From Adiantum capillus-veneris (lineage: Eukaryota > Streptophyta > Polypodiopsida > Polypodiales > Pteridaceae), in assembly GCA_014529385.2 (NCBI GenBank), contig CM043960.1:32349396-32413395 (forward strand): a stretch of 64,000 nucleotides of DNA, in the 5' to 3' direction. This document shows, piece by piece, positions 1 to 11,578 of the stretch. The notes beneath the pieces were generated by a model. The model ran no database searches and had not been told where the DNA came from. It saw only the letters and a program-made list of their open reading frames with translations. How positions within the stretch are numbered: the first letter of the stretch is position 1; each line of letters starts with the position of its first letter. Both the position numbers and the translations under genes were made by a program.

Positions 1-398
1 ATTCATAATCAAATTTCTTGCTCGTGCGTGGATGGTTTTTTTTTGTTTTTCATCAATTCAAAAAATTTGAACCACAGTTGTGTGGCGTTTGTTTTTTGTT
101 TTAAAAAAAATAATAATTTTGTTTTCAATACAAAAATTACAAAAAATTCACTAACAAAACAACTTTTCTCAGCCAAAACAGCAAATATGTACTATTGCAA
201 TAACAGATCTACAAAAAAAAAAAAGCCAAAAACTGATAGATCTGGCTTGCCGTCCAAAGATCTGTGCAAGTGAATAGCAAAAAATGCACACCCCTCCTAG
301 CTTGCTTTCCAAAAATTTAAAAAAAAACCTACAAAGACAACAACAAAGCTGCATCTGGAGCTTAACGCACACTGTCTCCTCGACAACGACGCCAAAAA
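1..398 (-). mobile_element. Leader of a gypsy element lying mostly left of the window
   Basis: AT-rich, no convincing ORF. Read on the minus strand it follows an LTR (399-898) and a primer binding site, so it is the untranslated leader of a second Athila/Tat-like gypsy element whose gag-pol would lie left of base 1. Its relation to the complete element at 28-42 kb rests on the matching primer-site position and on similar LTR blocks. Confidence 0.6.
376..393 (-). other. Primer binding site (tRNA-Asp type), degenerate
   Basis: The minus strand reads TGGCGTCGTTGTCGAGGA a few bases inside the LTR end. Plant tRNA-Asp predicts TGGCGCCGTTGCCGGGGA, so there are a few mismatches. The site gives the element's direction (minus) and marks 399-898 as a 5' LTR. 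Confidence 0.6.
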
Positions 399-898
399 TG
401 TTGGATCACAGGGACTTGCTATGCCTCATGTGTGAGCCACTGAGGTTGCAAACACACAACCTAGATGCAGGAAAGCTTGCAGATGCAGATGGGTGTGTCA
501 CTCACCTCTGTATAGTTGTCGATGCAAGAAACTTGGGCCACCGTGAAGAGGGAGCTCGCCATCGCTGCTCAACCGCCTTGCCGCTATCGAATCGCCACTC
601 ATGATCGCTTGCACACACACTCTCTCTCACGCTCACACACAATCCTAGAGATAATGCAAGAGAGGAGGAGAGCAAGAGCAAAACCATACATTCGAGAATG
701 AGAAAAATTAGGTTACAGACCACTTATGTGGGTCATCCCGTCCACATATGGGTGCACATATTCCAATATGTTATCTCTCTCTCTACTACGTCTGGTGTGC
801 GCCTATCACCGGGGATCACCCATGACTACACATGTGGAACCGACAAGCCCGACCCATGACTCAATACAAATAAATAAGAATGACGCTTAAAGCTAACA
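399..898 (-). repeat. Gypsy 5' LTR, about 500 bp
   Basis: The segment is bounded by TG...CA and joins a primer site on its left. It shares scattered blocks in the same order with the LTRs at 27963 and 41168: GTGTGTCACTCACC, a CT/CA microsatellite, a block ending in GAGAATGAG, a GATCACxC block and GACAAGCCCG. It is clearly diverged from them, so it represents a related subfamily or an older copy. Confidence 0.6.
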
Positions 899-1529
899 CT
901 TTTTTTTATTGCATGAGAACTTTGTACATCTCCATTGAACTTACCTTCATATAATTAATTCTAGTACAAACACTACATTGAGAAACAACTTCAAGTTCTT
1001 CCATTGTATCCATAAAGGAGACTTTCTCAAAAACTCTTGAGTTAACTTCATCAAAATCCAGCACTTCATACCCCTAAAAATATCTTTTGAACATTGCGAA
1101 CATATATATTTTCCCATTTACATAAATAATTTATATGATATCAAACTTTCTGAAGTTAACCCCGAGCCCCAAAAATCCTAACGAAAAAGACTCTTGACCA
1201 TCAATGATGATCAAGGAGATCTTTTCCTTATGAGTACCATCATAGTCCCACTTTATAATGGCACCCCAAAAAAATCTTATATATCTCTATACTCTTTGAA
1301 ATCCTTTGTCAATCTAAGTAAAGGTTGATCATAGAGACTATCCATGTCCCTTGTATGGTTTGAAGAGTGTCATGCAGTGCAGAATGCGTGCATGGTGTGG
1401 CGCATGCGGAAAGGGGAAGAAGGAGAAGGAATGCAAGGTGTGTGGGTGGAGCAAGACTCAAGTGAACTACTCCTTATTGTTGTACATATGTACAACTAAT
1501 AAGGTGGTCAGTGGGCGGGTGCCCATAGC
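899..1529. other. No gene seen
   Basis: AT-rich sequence without a supported ORF or repeat. The right part (about 1340-1530) may be the LTR body of the Copia remnant that follows. Confidence 0.5.
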
Positions 1530-2200
1530 GTAGGCGACAAAACAAGGCACATATGCCTTGACCCCAACAATCTCCCACTTAAAGGCGAATGTGCCGATAA
1601 GTGGGTCCTACTAGCTAAACTACTCGTATGTACAAGAAAAACAGGTGAGAGATCTCTCAACCTATGCCCACTCGCTTGGTTAGTCGATCTACATGCAGTC
1701 GTATCGGCTCTAGGGATAGGCGAGCGTGCATACTCATGCTAGAACCTGCATGTAAATCCTGCAGAAAACTCTGTTTGGTATGCAAAACTCCACTATGCAT
1801 CATGCTAGTGTCAATCACCGTATGATTGATGATCCCTGCTACAAATACTCCCACTGCAGCTGCTAGGTCGGGCCTCTACACTACTAGGTCATTCATGAAA
1901 CGCCCGAACGTTAACAAAATATCTGCAAACCTGGTCGTACTTGCGTCTCGTGTGCTATCTGCATGTACTACATCATCAAGACTAAACATCACGTATGGAT
2001 GTGTCAACGCCGACACTGGGATGGCTATGTCCCTCTCACCCATAGACATAACTATGCATCTTGGTACCAACTCATCAGCCTCTAGCATGAGCATACCAAA
2101 GAACTCCATGTCCATCATCTCTGTCCGTGTCTCTAGGGAGGATAGTTGCTCTACCTCCCGGGGGATTCACTGTGTTTTTCCGTACGGTACCACGTGAGTG
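1530..2200 (-). pseudogene. Probable 3' end of a degenerate Copia element
   Basis: At about 1566-1583 the minus strand reads TTTAAGTGGGAGATTGTTGG, the usual polypurine tract and LTR start of plant Copia elements. One minus-strand frame upstream holds RPDLAAAVGV, like the TRPDIAxAVGV motif of Copia RT, and later VDRLTK...GIG before a stop, like the VDALTK...GIG end of Copia B at 18.4 kb. The segment between is much shorter than in a normal element and does not align, so most of the domain is deleted or scrambled. The polypurine tract is convincing; the protein match is weak. Confidence 0.35.
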
Positions 2201-2291
2201 TACAATAGGGGGGGTTTTAGATTTTGTACATAAGCGTATACAATAGGGGTAGCCCCTCATTATTTCATACTCATACCATACACATAAGGGA

Positions 2292-2369
2292 GGGGGGGGG
2301 GGGGGGGGGGGGGGGGGTTACATTAGGGCTACATTCAACTACTTGAGCCACCTTAAATACATTAGTAAG

Positions 2370-2423
<54 letters not shown>
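2292..2423. repeat. Poly-G run and (CT)n microsatellite
   Basis: A run of about 27 G at 2292-2318, then about 26 CT dinucleotides at 2371-2423. Confidence 0.95.
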
Positions 2424-2428
<5 letters not shown>

Positions 2429-2454
2429 ATCGATGAATACTTTCATGGCATGGT

Positions 2455-2590
2455 GAAAGTAAGGGAAAACTTGAAATTCTCTCGTTTTTTTTTGGTCAAA
2501 ATTAGAAGCTTTTGTTGGTAATTACATTAAAACTTATGTGAATTTCCTCATTTTCTTAAAGCCAAGCTCAAACCCCTCTAATTTGTCGAA
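2455..2590 (-). repeat. Dispersed short repeat S, copy 1
   Basis: The reverse complement matches 3784-3905 closely. Shared blocks in order are GAGCTTG, AAATT, GTAATTACC, CAAAAGCTTC, AATTTTGACC and GAATTTCAAGTTT. Related copies lie at 60528-60625 (plus) and 62480-62575 (minus). It is non-coding, about 120 bp, with no clear terminal repeats or target duplication. Confidence 0.6.
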
Positions 2591-2855
2591 ATTCCCAAAA
2601 TACCCTTCAAATTTTTAAAATTTCCAAAGTACCCATGTATCTATTTTGGTCGGATTGATCAAACTTTTCTAATTTTCATTCCTTTTTGACAATTGAGATG
2701 CATTTTTGAGTGGTTAGCATGTAATTTGTCACATATTATCTCACAAAACAGGCGATTATGTCCACAAAGATAACATATAAGTGTACTCATCAACAAAATT
2801 TCAATCATTGAAGAACAAGAATACATCCTAATTCCTCTCTGTCCTGCCACACATT

Positions 2856-2861
<6 letters not shown>

Positions 2862-2923
<62 letters not shown>

Positions 2924-3011
2924 AGAAGAAGAAGAAGAAGAAGAAGTTTTAACGTCGTAGGAAACTATCCCAAGATACCTAGCCAACGAGGAGAGTTGAA
3001 CTCAAGACCTG

Positions 3012-3079
<68 letters not shown>
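2862..3079. repeat. (GA)n, (AGA)n and (GA)n microsatellites
   Basis: GA tract 2862-2920 passing into an AGA tract to 2946, then a second GA tract 3016-3079. The ORF running through the second tract is the repeat itself. Confidence 0.95.
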
Positions 3080-3083
<4 letters not shown>

Positions 3084-3570
3084 TAAAGCTGGTATCTATT
3101 ATGCTTAGTTCAAATGTAAAAATGACACATCGTGAGAACGTAGATTTTCACTCTATATTTGTTTCACCACCTTTCATGGCAACATGATGGCAACAATGTA
3201 CCCTTATGTATGAACTACACCAAATACTTGGACTACTATAGTGCTCAAAGGGTGTCCGATACAACTTTAGCTATTTAGCTCTTCTATAGGTAACGCTTAA
3301 ATTACCTTCTCTACCGGTTGGAACAAATTATTACCTTCAGTTTGATGACACCATTCCATGAAACAATAGATAGTCTAGTAATGGTTCCTTTTGTGATGAT
3401 AAGATCCCATTACCATATTAGAAAAGCGCAAAATATTATCCAATCCTTCAAAGTTTTCATCAATCCAGCAAATAACAACAATATTATAGGCTCATGTTTG
3501 ACCTTGCCTCTCTTGGCAAACTATGCACATCAAGGTTGCCTCAATCTCTCTCTCTTACTCTGCTAAATCT

Positions 3571-3604
<34 letters not shown>

Positions 3605-3605
3605 A
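3571..3605. repeat. (CT)n(CA)n compound microsatellite
   Basis: CT repeats run directly into CA repeats. The flanks 3080-3560 and 3610-3780 show no gene. Confidence 0.9.
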
Positions 3606-3783
3606 ATTTGTCTTCATCTTTGGATACCTCTACCTTGCTCAAAAGTGTGCTTTACATCGATTGAAGAAAGGCACCAACCAACCTTTCATGTGCCAAAAGG
3701 GTGACAGCCGACCTGCCCTACCAGTGCTAGAAAAAAACCGAGGTCCAGTGTATTTTAACCGGTTGAAATCCTGAAATCCTGGT

Positions 3784-3905
3784 TAGATTTTGAGCTTGCC
3801 TTGAAGAAAACTTGGAAATTTCACAACTTCTAGTGTAATTACCGGCAAAAGCTTCAAATTTTGACCTAAAAATCGGGAGAATTTCAAGTTTGTCCTTATT
3901 TTCTT
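3784..3905 (+). repeat. Dispersed short repeat S, copy 2
   Basis: Direct-strand copy of the repeat found inverted at 2455-2590 and again at about 60.5 and 62.5 kb. It contains GTGTAATTACC and GAGAATTTCAAGTTT. Non-coding. Confidence 0.6.
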
Positions 3906-4575
3906 TGGTTAGGAAAAATGCATTTTTCTAGCCATGTGCCCTACATCATACAGTGTTCGAAAAAAATCATTTTCACAAACATACAAAAATCCTCCAAGAC
4001 AAATAAAAACCAAAAATTTTACGATACTAGCCAGTATTTTTGCAAAATTACACTATTTTTCATGTATTTTAAGAAATTTTTTTTGCTTCTTGCCCTCCCC
4101 TCAACCGGCTACTTTGATTTTGCAACCGGCTCAAGGCTAAAGCTGACGCACACTTTTCCTGAACACTCCCAGCCTGCATGTGACGGACCCCTACTTGCAC
4201 ACATCCCTTTTAATCAAGCGGGAAATCTGGTCGCCATAGCTGGTCGCCATTGACAGGGGAAATCGCTTATGAGTATGCGAGGATGGTGTCCAATCAAGCA
4301 CAAGCCCTGAAGCATGTAGAAATGGGCCACAAAGAAGGGGCGAGCTCGCAGGATGCAGGGCCCACCAGCTAGATGAGAAGAGCAGGAGGGCCAAATTTGG
4401 AGCCACATGAAGGGGTGATAAGGGGGAGTCTCTATCTCCCATATCAGGACCTCAACAGGAGAATCTCAAAGCTCAGTTATCTTTTCTAAGCAAAGTAGAC
4501 AGAGTCAAGCGCAAAACTTTCAACAAGCCACACAGAGAAAAAAACATTACCCTTAGCGTCTTCCTGCTGATATGA

Positions 4576-4891
4576 ATGTCCTTTCACCACCCCAGCAGGT
4601 TCACATTGAGATGCTTTGTATCATTTAGGCAGCTTTGCCTCAACACAATGCAGACTACAGAGCAACCAACAGCCAATGCTACCGCAAGACTTGGTGAAAT
4701 GATATGGATTTCACAAGAGCGTATATCTGAAGCATGTGCTGATTGCATGTTAGAAACATGCACAGGGCGTTCATGTGATCGAGTGAACAGGATGCTGGTC
4801 TGCTACATTTATGCCTTTCTTTTTCTTCTCAGTCTTCTTCTTGCTTGGATGGTGCGAGACTATAGCCACAAGGCCCTTTCCGAACTCCCAA
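4576..4891 (+). CDS. SERINC-family (serine incorporator/TMS1) protein, N-terminal exon
   Basis: The exon encodes a cysteine-rich N-terminus (CADC, then ETC and SC) followed by a hydrophobic span and WMVRDYSHKALSELP. The pattern Y-x-Y-x3-F-L-x3-L-L-A-W-x-V-R-D-Y-x3-A-L matches the first membrane helix of plant SERINC proteins. The family are polytopic membrane proteins linked to serine-derived lipids. Starts are possible at 4576 or 4648; the second gives the cleaner N-terminus. The frame runs into a donor-like CCCAA/GTAAGA at 4891-4892, after which similarity stops, so this is an exon. The R usually found before the first Y appears as C (LVCYIY). I did not find the next exon, so it may lie beyond a very long intron or be missing. 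Confidence 0.6.
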
Positions 4892-7657
4892 GTAAGAAAA
4901 TATTCAACTCTTACTTGCAAATTATTGATGATAACTGTCAAATGTATGTTCACCTTTGGTTTGAGGATTCCAACGTGGTTTGGTCATGAAGTTAAAAGTG
5001 CATTTGAAGTATGGTAGTACAACTCAATTATCGCCCAATGCATGTAGCTAGCTTAACTTCTATTGCTACTCTAACAACTGAGTTGTGCCTTGATTATCAT
5101 GACAAAAATATTTGATGAATCTTGTAAGGAGATAGGTGCTAGAGGTTTTTACAAAAGGGGTGTTCATTTCTGGAACGACTCTATGTGTTCCTATCGGAAA
5201 TGGACCAGATTGCTTTGAATAGAGTAGTCATTACTGGAACGACTGTATGTGTTCTGACCGGCATTGGACCTTTGACTCAATGTGTGTGCTTGTGAGCTTT
5301 GCACCCTGTCTTGTCAATTGCCATTGAGTGGTTCATCTTTGTGTGAAGAGGCATTTAACAAGGTGTATGTAGCTCTACATTAAATCAAGCTGCGAAGTAT
5401 CACACATGCTGAGATCAGTTTTGTTGTTGAGTTGAAGTGCTTGTTCTAAGGCAGTGAGTGGCCGAACTATTATAGACATCCACAGAAGAAATTTTGTATT
5501 TGAACTCAGCCAAGGCTTGTAGGGTCTTTCACATGTTAAGCAATGTCTATCTCAGGCCTCTCTCCACGTCTACTCTATCCCTCTATTATTAGAGTGATGC
5601 TATTTTTTTGTTTAATTGGGTGTTGCCTTGGATCTCTAGATGCCCACAAATATGCTCAGTTACCTCTTATCCTTCCAAATAACAATGATGAGCAATTCCA
5701 ATGATGAGGAAGGCCAATGAAGAAGTATCTTCCCTCCAAAACAATAAAAGTATTCGTGAGAAGATTTTGCTGATGCTTCTTTGCCAAAGACTTGACAATA
5801 ACCATTGTAATATTAAATGTGTCCCCTTGTTGAATCATGTTATAAACTTTCAGATATCCCACTTTCATTTGAGGTACTTTACAAGCTTTGAGGAGAGTTT
5901 TTGAGGATTTTCTTCTCAATGTGAGCCCCGAGCAAGCTAAAGAAGTTCCTTACTTAGTTGCAACCACAATATAATTCACAAGACTACTTGCAACAATTGC
6001 ATTAGCTCCTAGGAGTCAGGATCATACTTGCCAAGAAGCTTGTTTCTTAGATGAAGAAACTTGCAGAACGTTTCTTGCATTTGAAACTTCTCTCGAAACG
6101 ATTCGAAGGTTAACATTTCGTACTAGTCTCTATGTCACATGGACTTATACACTGCTTGTGTCTTCGACTCACGGTGGATTCTGGACTCTCTCCTTGTCTT
6201 TGGTAAGTAACCTCTACGGCAAGGAGTTATATGAATAAACTTTACACATGCATTTTTATGGATTGTTACTCATGATTGGTGATGAAACTTCGGAGGTGGT
6301 GTTTCTTGATCAGGCGAAAGTGTTTCGAAACTTATGAAACTCATCTCACACGAAACGTTTTGAAACTTTATGGCTACTATGAGTCAGGATGCGTGCTCAA
6401 AACTATCTCCCCAATGGGGTGACATCAACAGTTTTGTTTGTGACAGCTAACACCTTGGCTTATACAAAGCTTATACTAGTTTGCCAAAACTTTCAAGCCA
6501 CTTGGATTATCATAGTTGTGTGTGCATTTATGAGGAGAAGACAATGTTGAGACTCTCCTACTTTTTTGTGTATAGTAGCAATGCTGCAGTCTAGCTCCCC
6601 ACTGTTAGATCCTCTGTTTCTCTGTCTTTTTCATTCACTAAATAAACGGTCCAAAGATCCTACCTGAATTCTAATTTTGTGAATGCTTAATGAGATAGTT
6701 TGACCCCTTTATGTGAGATGCACCTCCTACTTGGCCATTCTTAGTCATTATGATTGAAGTATTGATTATTAGTGCAGATGTAGGAAACTTTTTTTTCTTG
6801 CTACGATTGAAGTATTGCTTTATATGGACTGTAGGGAATGGGTAAGACAATTGTATTGCCATAAGCTAATTATATGGTAAAGCAAAGGAATCAAAAGCAG
6901 GACGTTTTCAGAATAGTTATGGCCTTCTTTTCAGCTTTGAGTAAAATGAGGACAAAAAACTGGCAGGCCTGATTTCATGGCAAAAATAGAAGAATGGCGG
7001 AAGCAGGCGGCCTCAACCTTAGGGCAGTCCGAGTGCGCCTCTAAGCTCTCTCTCGACCTCATGTGAAAATAGACAAAAAATGAGTAAAAGAGGACAACAA
7101 GAAAATAATAGAAGTTATTGCTAAAATATTGTTGCATCCATATTGTAAGCCAGCATACAATCAAGATCGATAGTGAAAACACCAAACAAATGACGGAGCA
7201 ACTCTTGACAATTTAAGATGTCGGGGCTTCTCATGGCTAGGTGAGGAAAGCTATAAGGTAGCCAATGCACAAAGTCCCCGCGATCAAGGTAGCCCATGCA
7301 AATGAGCTTGCCAAAGGCAAGACCTATGATCTACATGGTTGAAAATGCTTGCAGCCATGGGATCACAGGTCCTTGCCAATCCTTCCCCTACATTGCATGG
7401 CGTAGGACTATAGTCAATGTGGCCTTCCCCTGCCTTGCATGGTGTATACAGTATTGTAGCAAGTGATAAATTTTTTATTTGTGGACAAGCATGGTGCCCA
7501 TGTCGTTACAATCGTACATATACAAAAATAGTCCTATAATGCAGTTTTTTATTAAAAAATTTGTATGTCATTTTTCATAAGTTGTTAGGTCCTTTAAAAT
7601 TAGGTATAGTCCAAAGTCATGAGATAGTTTGCAGATGTTTTTTAGGTTTTAGAGTTC
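4892..7657. other. Long non-coding stretch, possibly intron
   Basis: No ORF here has recognisable similarity. A diverged tandem pair around CTGGAACGACT...TATGTGTTC lies at about 5165 and 5229. A motif resembling CGAAAC(T/G)TTTCGAAAC recurs around 6060-6120 and 6285-6370. If the SERINC exon belongs to a live gene, this would be its first intron. Confidence 0.4.
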
Positions 7658-9005
7658 TGCCTCTTTTTACGATAAAAAGCGTTTTAAGACTGTTAGTTTT
7701 TTCCCCATATAGTTACAAATTCTATAGTCTCAATTTGTCACATGGTCATATGGCTTGACCGGGTGTGCCATCTTGAGCTATCGATTTTTACCTTCAGTTC
7801 TTCTACCTATGCATATGGCTTGACTGGGTCTCTTGAGCTATCCATTCTTACCAAATGTGTAGTTGTGCCTCTTTTTACGATAAAAAGCGTTAAAGTTTTT
7901 AAGACTGTTATTTTTTTTTCCATGTAGTTACAAATTCTATAGTCTCAATTTGTCACATGGCCATATGGCTTGATTGGGTGTGCCATCTTGAGCTATCGAT
8001 TTTTACCTTCAGTTCTTCTACCTATGCATATGGCTTGACCGGGTCTCTTGAGCTATCCATTCTTACCAAATGTGTAGTTGTGCCTCTTTTTACGATAAAA
8101 AGTGTTAAAGTTTTTAAGACTGTTAGTTTTTTTTCCATGTAGTTACAAATTCTATAGTTTCAATTTGTCACATGGTCATATGGCTTGACCGGGTGTGCCA
8201 TCTTGAGATTTTTACCTTCAGTTCTTCTACCTATGCATATGGCTTGACCGGGTCTCTTGAGCTATCCATTCTTACCAAATGTGTAGTTGTGCCTCTTTTT
8301 ACGATAAAAAGCGTTTTAAGACTGTTATTTTTTTTCCATGTAGTTACAAATTCTATAGTCTCAATTTGTCACATGGTCATATGGCTTGACCGGGTGTGCC
8401 ATCTTGAGCTATCGATTTTTACCTTCAGTTCTTCTACACATGGCTTGACCGGGTCTCTTGAGCTATCCATTCTTACCAAATGTGTAGTTGTGCCTCTTTT
8501 TACGATAAAAAGCGTTAAAGTTTTTAAGATTGTTAGTTTTTTTTTCCATGTAGTTACAAATTCTATAGTCTCAATTTGTCACATGGTCATATGGCTTGAC
8601 CGGGTGTGCCATCTTGAGCTATCGATTTTTACCTTCAGTTCTTCTACCTATGCATATGGCTTGATCGGGTCTCTTGAGCTATCCATTCTTATCAAATGTG
8701 TAGTTGTGCCTCTTTTTACGATAAAAAGCGTTAAAGTTTTTAAGACTTTTAGTTTTTTTTCCATGTAGTTACAAATTCTATAGTCTCAATTTCCCACATA
8801 GTCATATGGCTTGATTGGGTGTGTTATCTTGAGCTATAGTTTCTTGCCAAGACACGTCTAGCATACCTTGGGTCTATGTGTCACACATACACAATGTCTT
8901 TATTTTGTATATAATTACAAATATAGTCTCAATTGTGTGGTCATATGACTTGACCGGGTGTGCCATCTTGAGATATCTATTTTCATCTTCAGTTCTTTTA
9001 GCTTT
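7658..9005 (+). repeat. Tandem array, unit about 201-216 bp, five units plus partials
   Basis: The landmark TGCCTCTTTTTACGATAAAA starts at 7658, 7866, 8081, 8290, 8491 and 8707, giving spacings of 208, 215, 209, 201 and 216 bp. Each unit also holds two related sub-blocks, ATGGCTTGACCGGGTGTGCC and ATGGCTTGACCGGGTCTCTT. The array decays after about 8790, and a worn copy of the first sub-block is visible to about 9005. The open frames in it, including one of 198 codons, come from repetition and show no protein-like conservation. Confidence 0.9.
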
Positions 9006-9134
9006 CAAAGTGAAATATGGTATACCAATGTGTCACATTAGGTTAATGCAGGAGCTTTGATGTGATAGTTTGAAATAGAATCGAAAATATCTATATATAT
9101 GTAGTTTGACTTGAATACTTCTTTTTTTTAATAG

Positions 9135-9536
9135 GATATCTATATAGTCATTAGGGCAGAGGGTAAGAAGAAGGCATTTCTTCAGTCTCTAAGGTCAACT
9201 CTCTGCAAGGTGATTAGTGAATTGCCGGAGAAGCAGGTAAAAAGTATTGTGCAAAATGAGACGCTCATGGACAAAATGCTTGAAAAAGCAATTGTAAGTG
9301 CGGTCTCCAATGAAACCTTTGTTATAAGCAAAGACAAAGCTCGCCAGTCTGCTTATAGTATCATTGATAACATGGAAAAGTGCCCCCATGATTTATATGA
9401 AGCTCTTTCCGAAGGTGTTCAATTGATAAAGCTCAAGGCTTGGCATGCAAAAAGAGAAAAGAGTAAGCGTGCCAAAGATATAGATACACAATATGTGTTA
9501 TCGAAAAAGCTACGAAGGGAGTTACAAATTATGTAG
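9135..9536 (+). CDS. Probable terminal exon of an unrecognised gene
   Basis: A polypyrimidine tract with TTAATAG (ending 9134) looks like a strong 3' splice site. From there one frame stays open for 133 codons to a TAG at 9536. It begins DIYIVIRAEGKKKAFLQSL and contains LPEKQVKSIVQ, KARQSAYSIIDNM and a basic C-terminal region (AKREKSKRAKD, then KKLRREL). The composition is that of a charged helical protein. An internal ATG at 9210 would give 108 aa, but the frame is equally good upstream of it, so a spliced exon is more likely. I do not recognise the family. The tandem array just upstream would then be intronic. It could be a pseudogene exon. Confidence 0.45.
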   Translation, partial: DIYIVIRAEGKKKAFLQSLRSTLCKVISELPEKQVKSIVQNETLMDKMLEKAIVSAVSNETFVISKDKARQSAYSIIDNMEKCPHDLYEALSEGVQLIKLKAWHAKREKSKRAKDIDTQYVLSKKLRRELQIM

Positions 9537-10690
9537 TTGTTTGCAAGTATTATTGTTTATAAATGGGGCTTGTCTTTACAGATAAGCAGACTCGGGTATG
9601 GCCATCAAGGAGATTGTGATTAACCTCAATAAAGGGACAGGGCAAACAAACACACTTGGTTTTGTTATGGGAAGAGAGGGAGCCATATGACATGGACATC
9701 CCATTTTGTTGATTGTGCAGTATGAGAAGCATGACATATTAGCTCTTGGAATGTAGTTTGGTTTTGAGGGTTCTTAAGTTAATTTGGTAGGCTACTTTTA
9801 TGTTTTCATTTTGTGTTTGTTTGTACATGATCGCCTATCGATGTGGACATGGCCTTTTGGTAATCGTGTGATTAGACTATGTGATTGAAGGTTTCCTATG
9901 TACTATGATATGCAGGTCATAATACCACTTTGAAGTTAGATTACTTTGAATCTATTGAAAATGTGTTTGATTTTAATGTGTAAGATAATCCTTAAATCGC
10001 ACGTGGGAGCCCAAGATGAGGTGGACAATTTTTTTCGAACAAGAAATTATGTGATGAAAATCCCATGTGGGAGCCCAAGAAAAGGGTGTACTGATTTTTT
10101 TTGAGAAAGAGGTCTCCGTACAAAGGAGGCTCTGACGAAATTTTTAAGATTTATACTTTATGTACAAAGTCAAAATTAAATATAGATGGTGCTTTTTTAA
10201 AGTGCATTTTGCTTAAGCATAGACGTGCATTCATATCACATATAATTGTTTTGTTCAAAAAGATTAATCTTTTAACGAGTTGTTTTGTAATGTGTTTTGA
10301 TTTGATGAGTGAAGTTTTTCATGGTTGTTTAAGAGTATGCATTATTTGTTATTTAGAGAACAATCCATTTCATATGTGTGTCTTAAATCTCATGTGGGAA
10401 GCTTACTAAGTAGGTGGCTAGTATTATATGGTTTGAGATTGAGATTTGTATCAGTTTACAAGGCAAATGTTATTCGTTTTTTGACAAATTACATTGAAAT
10501 GATTGGTTTATTTTAATTTAGTATTCATTATATTTGGTGCTTTTTATGGTTTTTCTCTTAACATCTATTGCAAATGAAAACACACTACAATGTACACTTC
10601 TGTTCATTTGCAGTTCAACATGTATTTTTGCAAAATCATGTGCTCCAAAAATTGTTATGTTAGTAGTATACATAAAATAGTGGGTCATTA
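9537..10690. other. No gene seen
   Basis: AT-rich. It may hold the 3' UTR of the preceding exon. A short direct repeat (CATGTGGGAGCCCAAGA / CACGTGGGAGCCCAAGA) lies at about 10000 and 10065. No supported coding region. Confidence 0.4.
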
Positions 10691-10810
10691 CATCCCGTAC
10701 GAAATCCGTATGAGGGGGGATGGCTCATTGCGAAAACGTCCGTGTCTTGTGCGTATGTAGGGGGGTAGGTTAGCATGTAAGATACCGTACATAGGGGGGT
10801 TTCTCTAATT

Positions 10811-11578
10811 TTGATGCACGCAGGTGACATCCCCCCATTACTAATAGTGAATCCCCCGGGCTCTACCTCTCCCTACACAAACTCTGACAGCAACTATTGT
10901 GTCTCACTAGAGCACTGCTACTCTACCTTTGTATCTAGTCTACTGGCACATCTTGCACATCTAAATGCTCTATCTCGTGAGCATGGTGGAGCTCGCTTGC
11001 AAAGGAGACACGTATTGTCTCTCACTCAAAGCATGCCAACAACAAAATCGAGACCATGCCATCTCGAACCTCAGACACATGCCTAGGATATACCAAGCCA
11101 CTGCCGGCTCCTCTGGCAATCACTAATGAACCACAATGCATCTGAATAGAGTGCTCTGTCTGACACCCATAATCTACTAACTATCTCATTGAGATCCAAC
11201 TCTGTCTCAACTGAGGAACATAGCACACATGTTGAAGCGTATATAATGCACCATTAGGAAGTGGCATACAAACATCTTCTACGCCTGCAATGTCAAATGC
11301 CGAACCATCGACCAAGTGCACACAACCAAAGATTCCACTAGAGAAGGTGCTAATCTAGTCACGACGTGGTGTGTGAAACACTGCATCATCATCTAGCAAC
11401 CAACGTGGATAAGTGTCACCTCTCAAAGACATGTAAGCAAGAGGAACGCTAAAGGCAAACATTGTCGGTGGCATATAAATCCATTGCTCTAGCATGCGCC
11501 AAAACCTCATGTGTACCACTTATAGATCTTTGATGCTGCCTCATACCTCTGAAACAACGATGTCTAATGTGCTTTTGA
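10811..11578 (-). pseudogene. Copia remnant D: zinc-knuckle end, protease and pre-integrase region
   Basis: Read leftwards from 11578, the minus strand gives KHIRHRCFRG (second half of a CCHC knuckle). It then gives YPRWLLDDDAVFHTPRRD, which matches the Copia protease motif WxLDSGASxHxTPxRxWF with the active-site DSG changed to DDD. IFGCVHL, GVEDVCMPL and YVPQLRQS follow in the usual order, with stops at W and L positions. After about 11090 the similarity fades. This family differs from the neighbouring Copia C. The 11578 boundary is where Copia C sequence begins. Confidence 0.6.

Noticed and set aside
5656-5919. Overlapping ORFs on both strands
   Set aside because: Neither matches a family I know and both are short; no splice signals support one over the other.
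8172-8768. 198-codon open frame
   Set aside because: It lies wholly in the ~210-bp tandem array and repeats the same peptide each unit; no independent protein signal.
10811-11086. 91-codon plus-strand ORF
   Set aside because: No family resemblance; the minus strand next to it is a Copia remnant.
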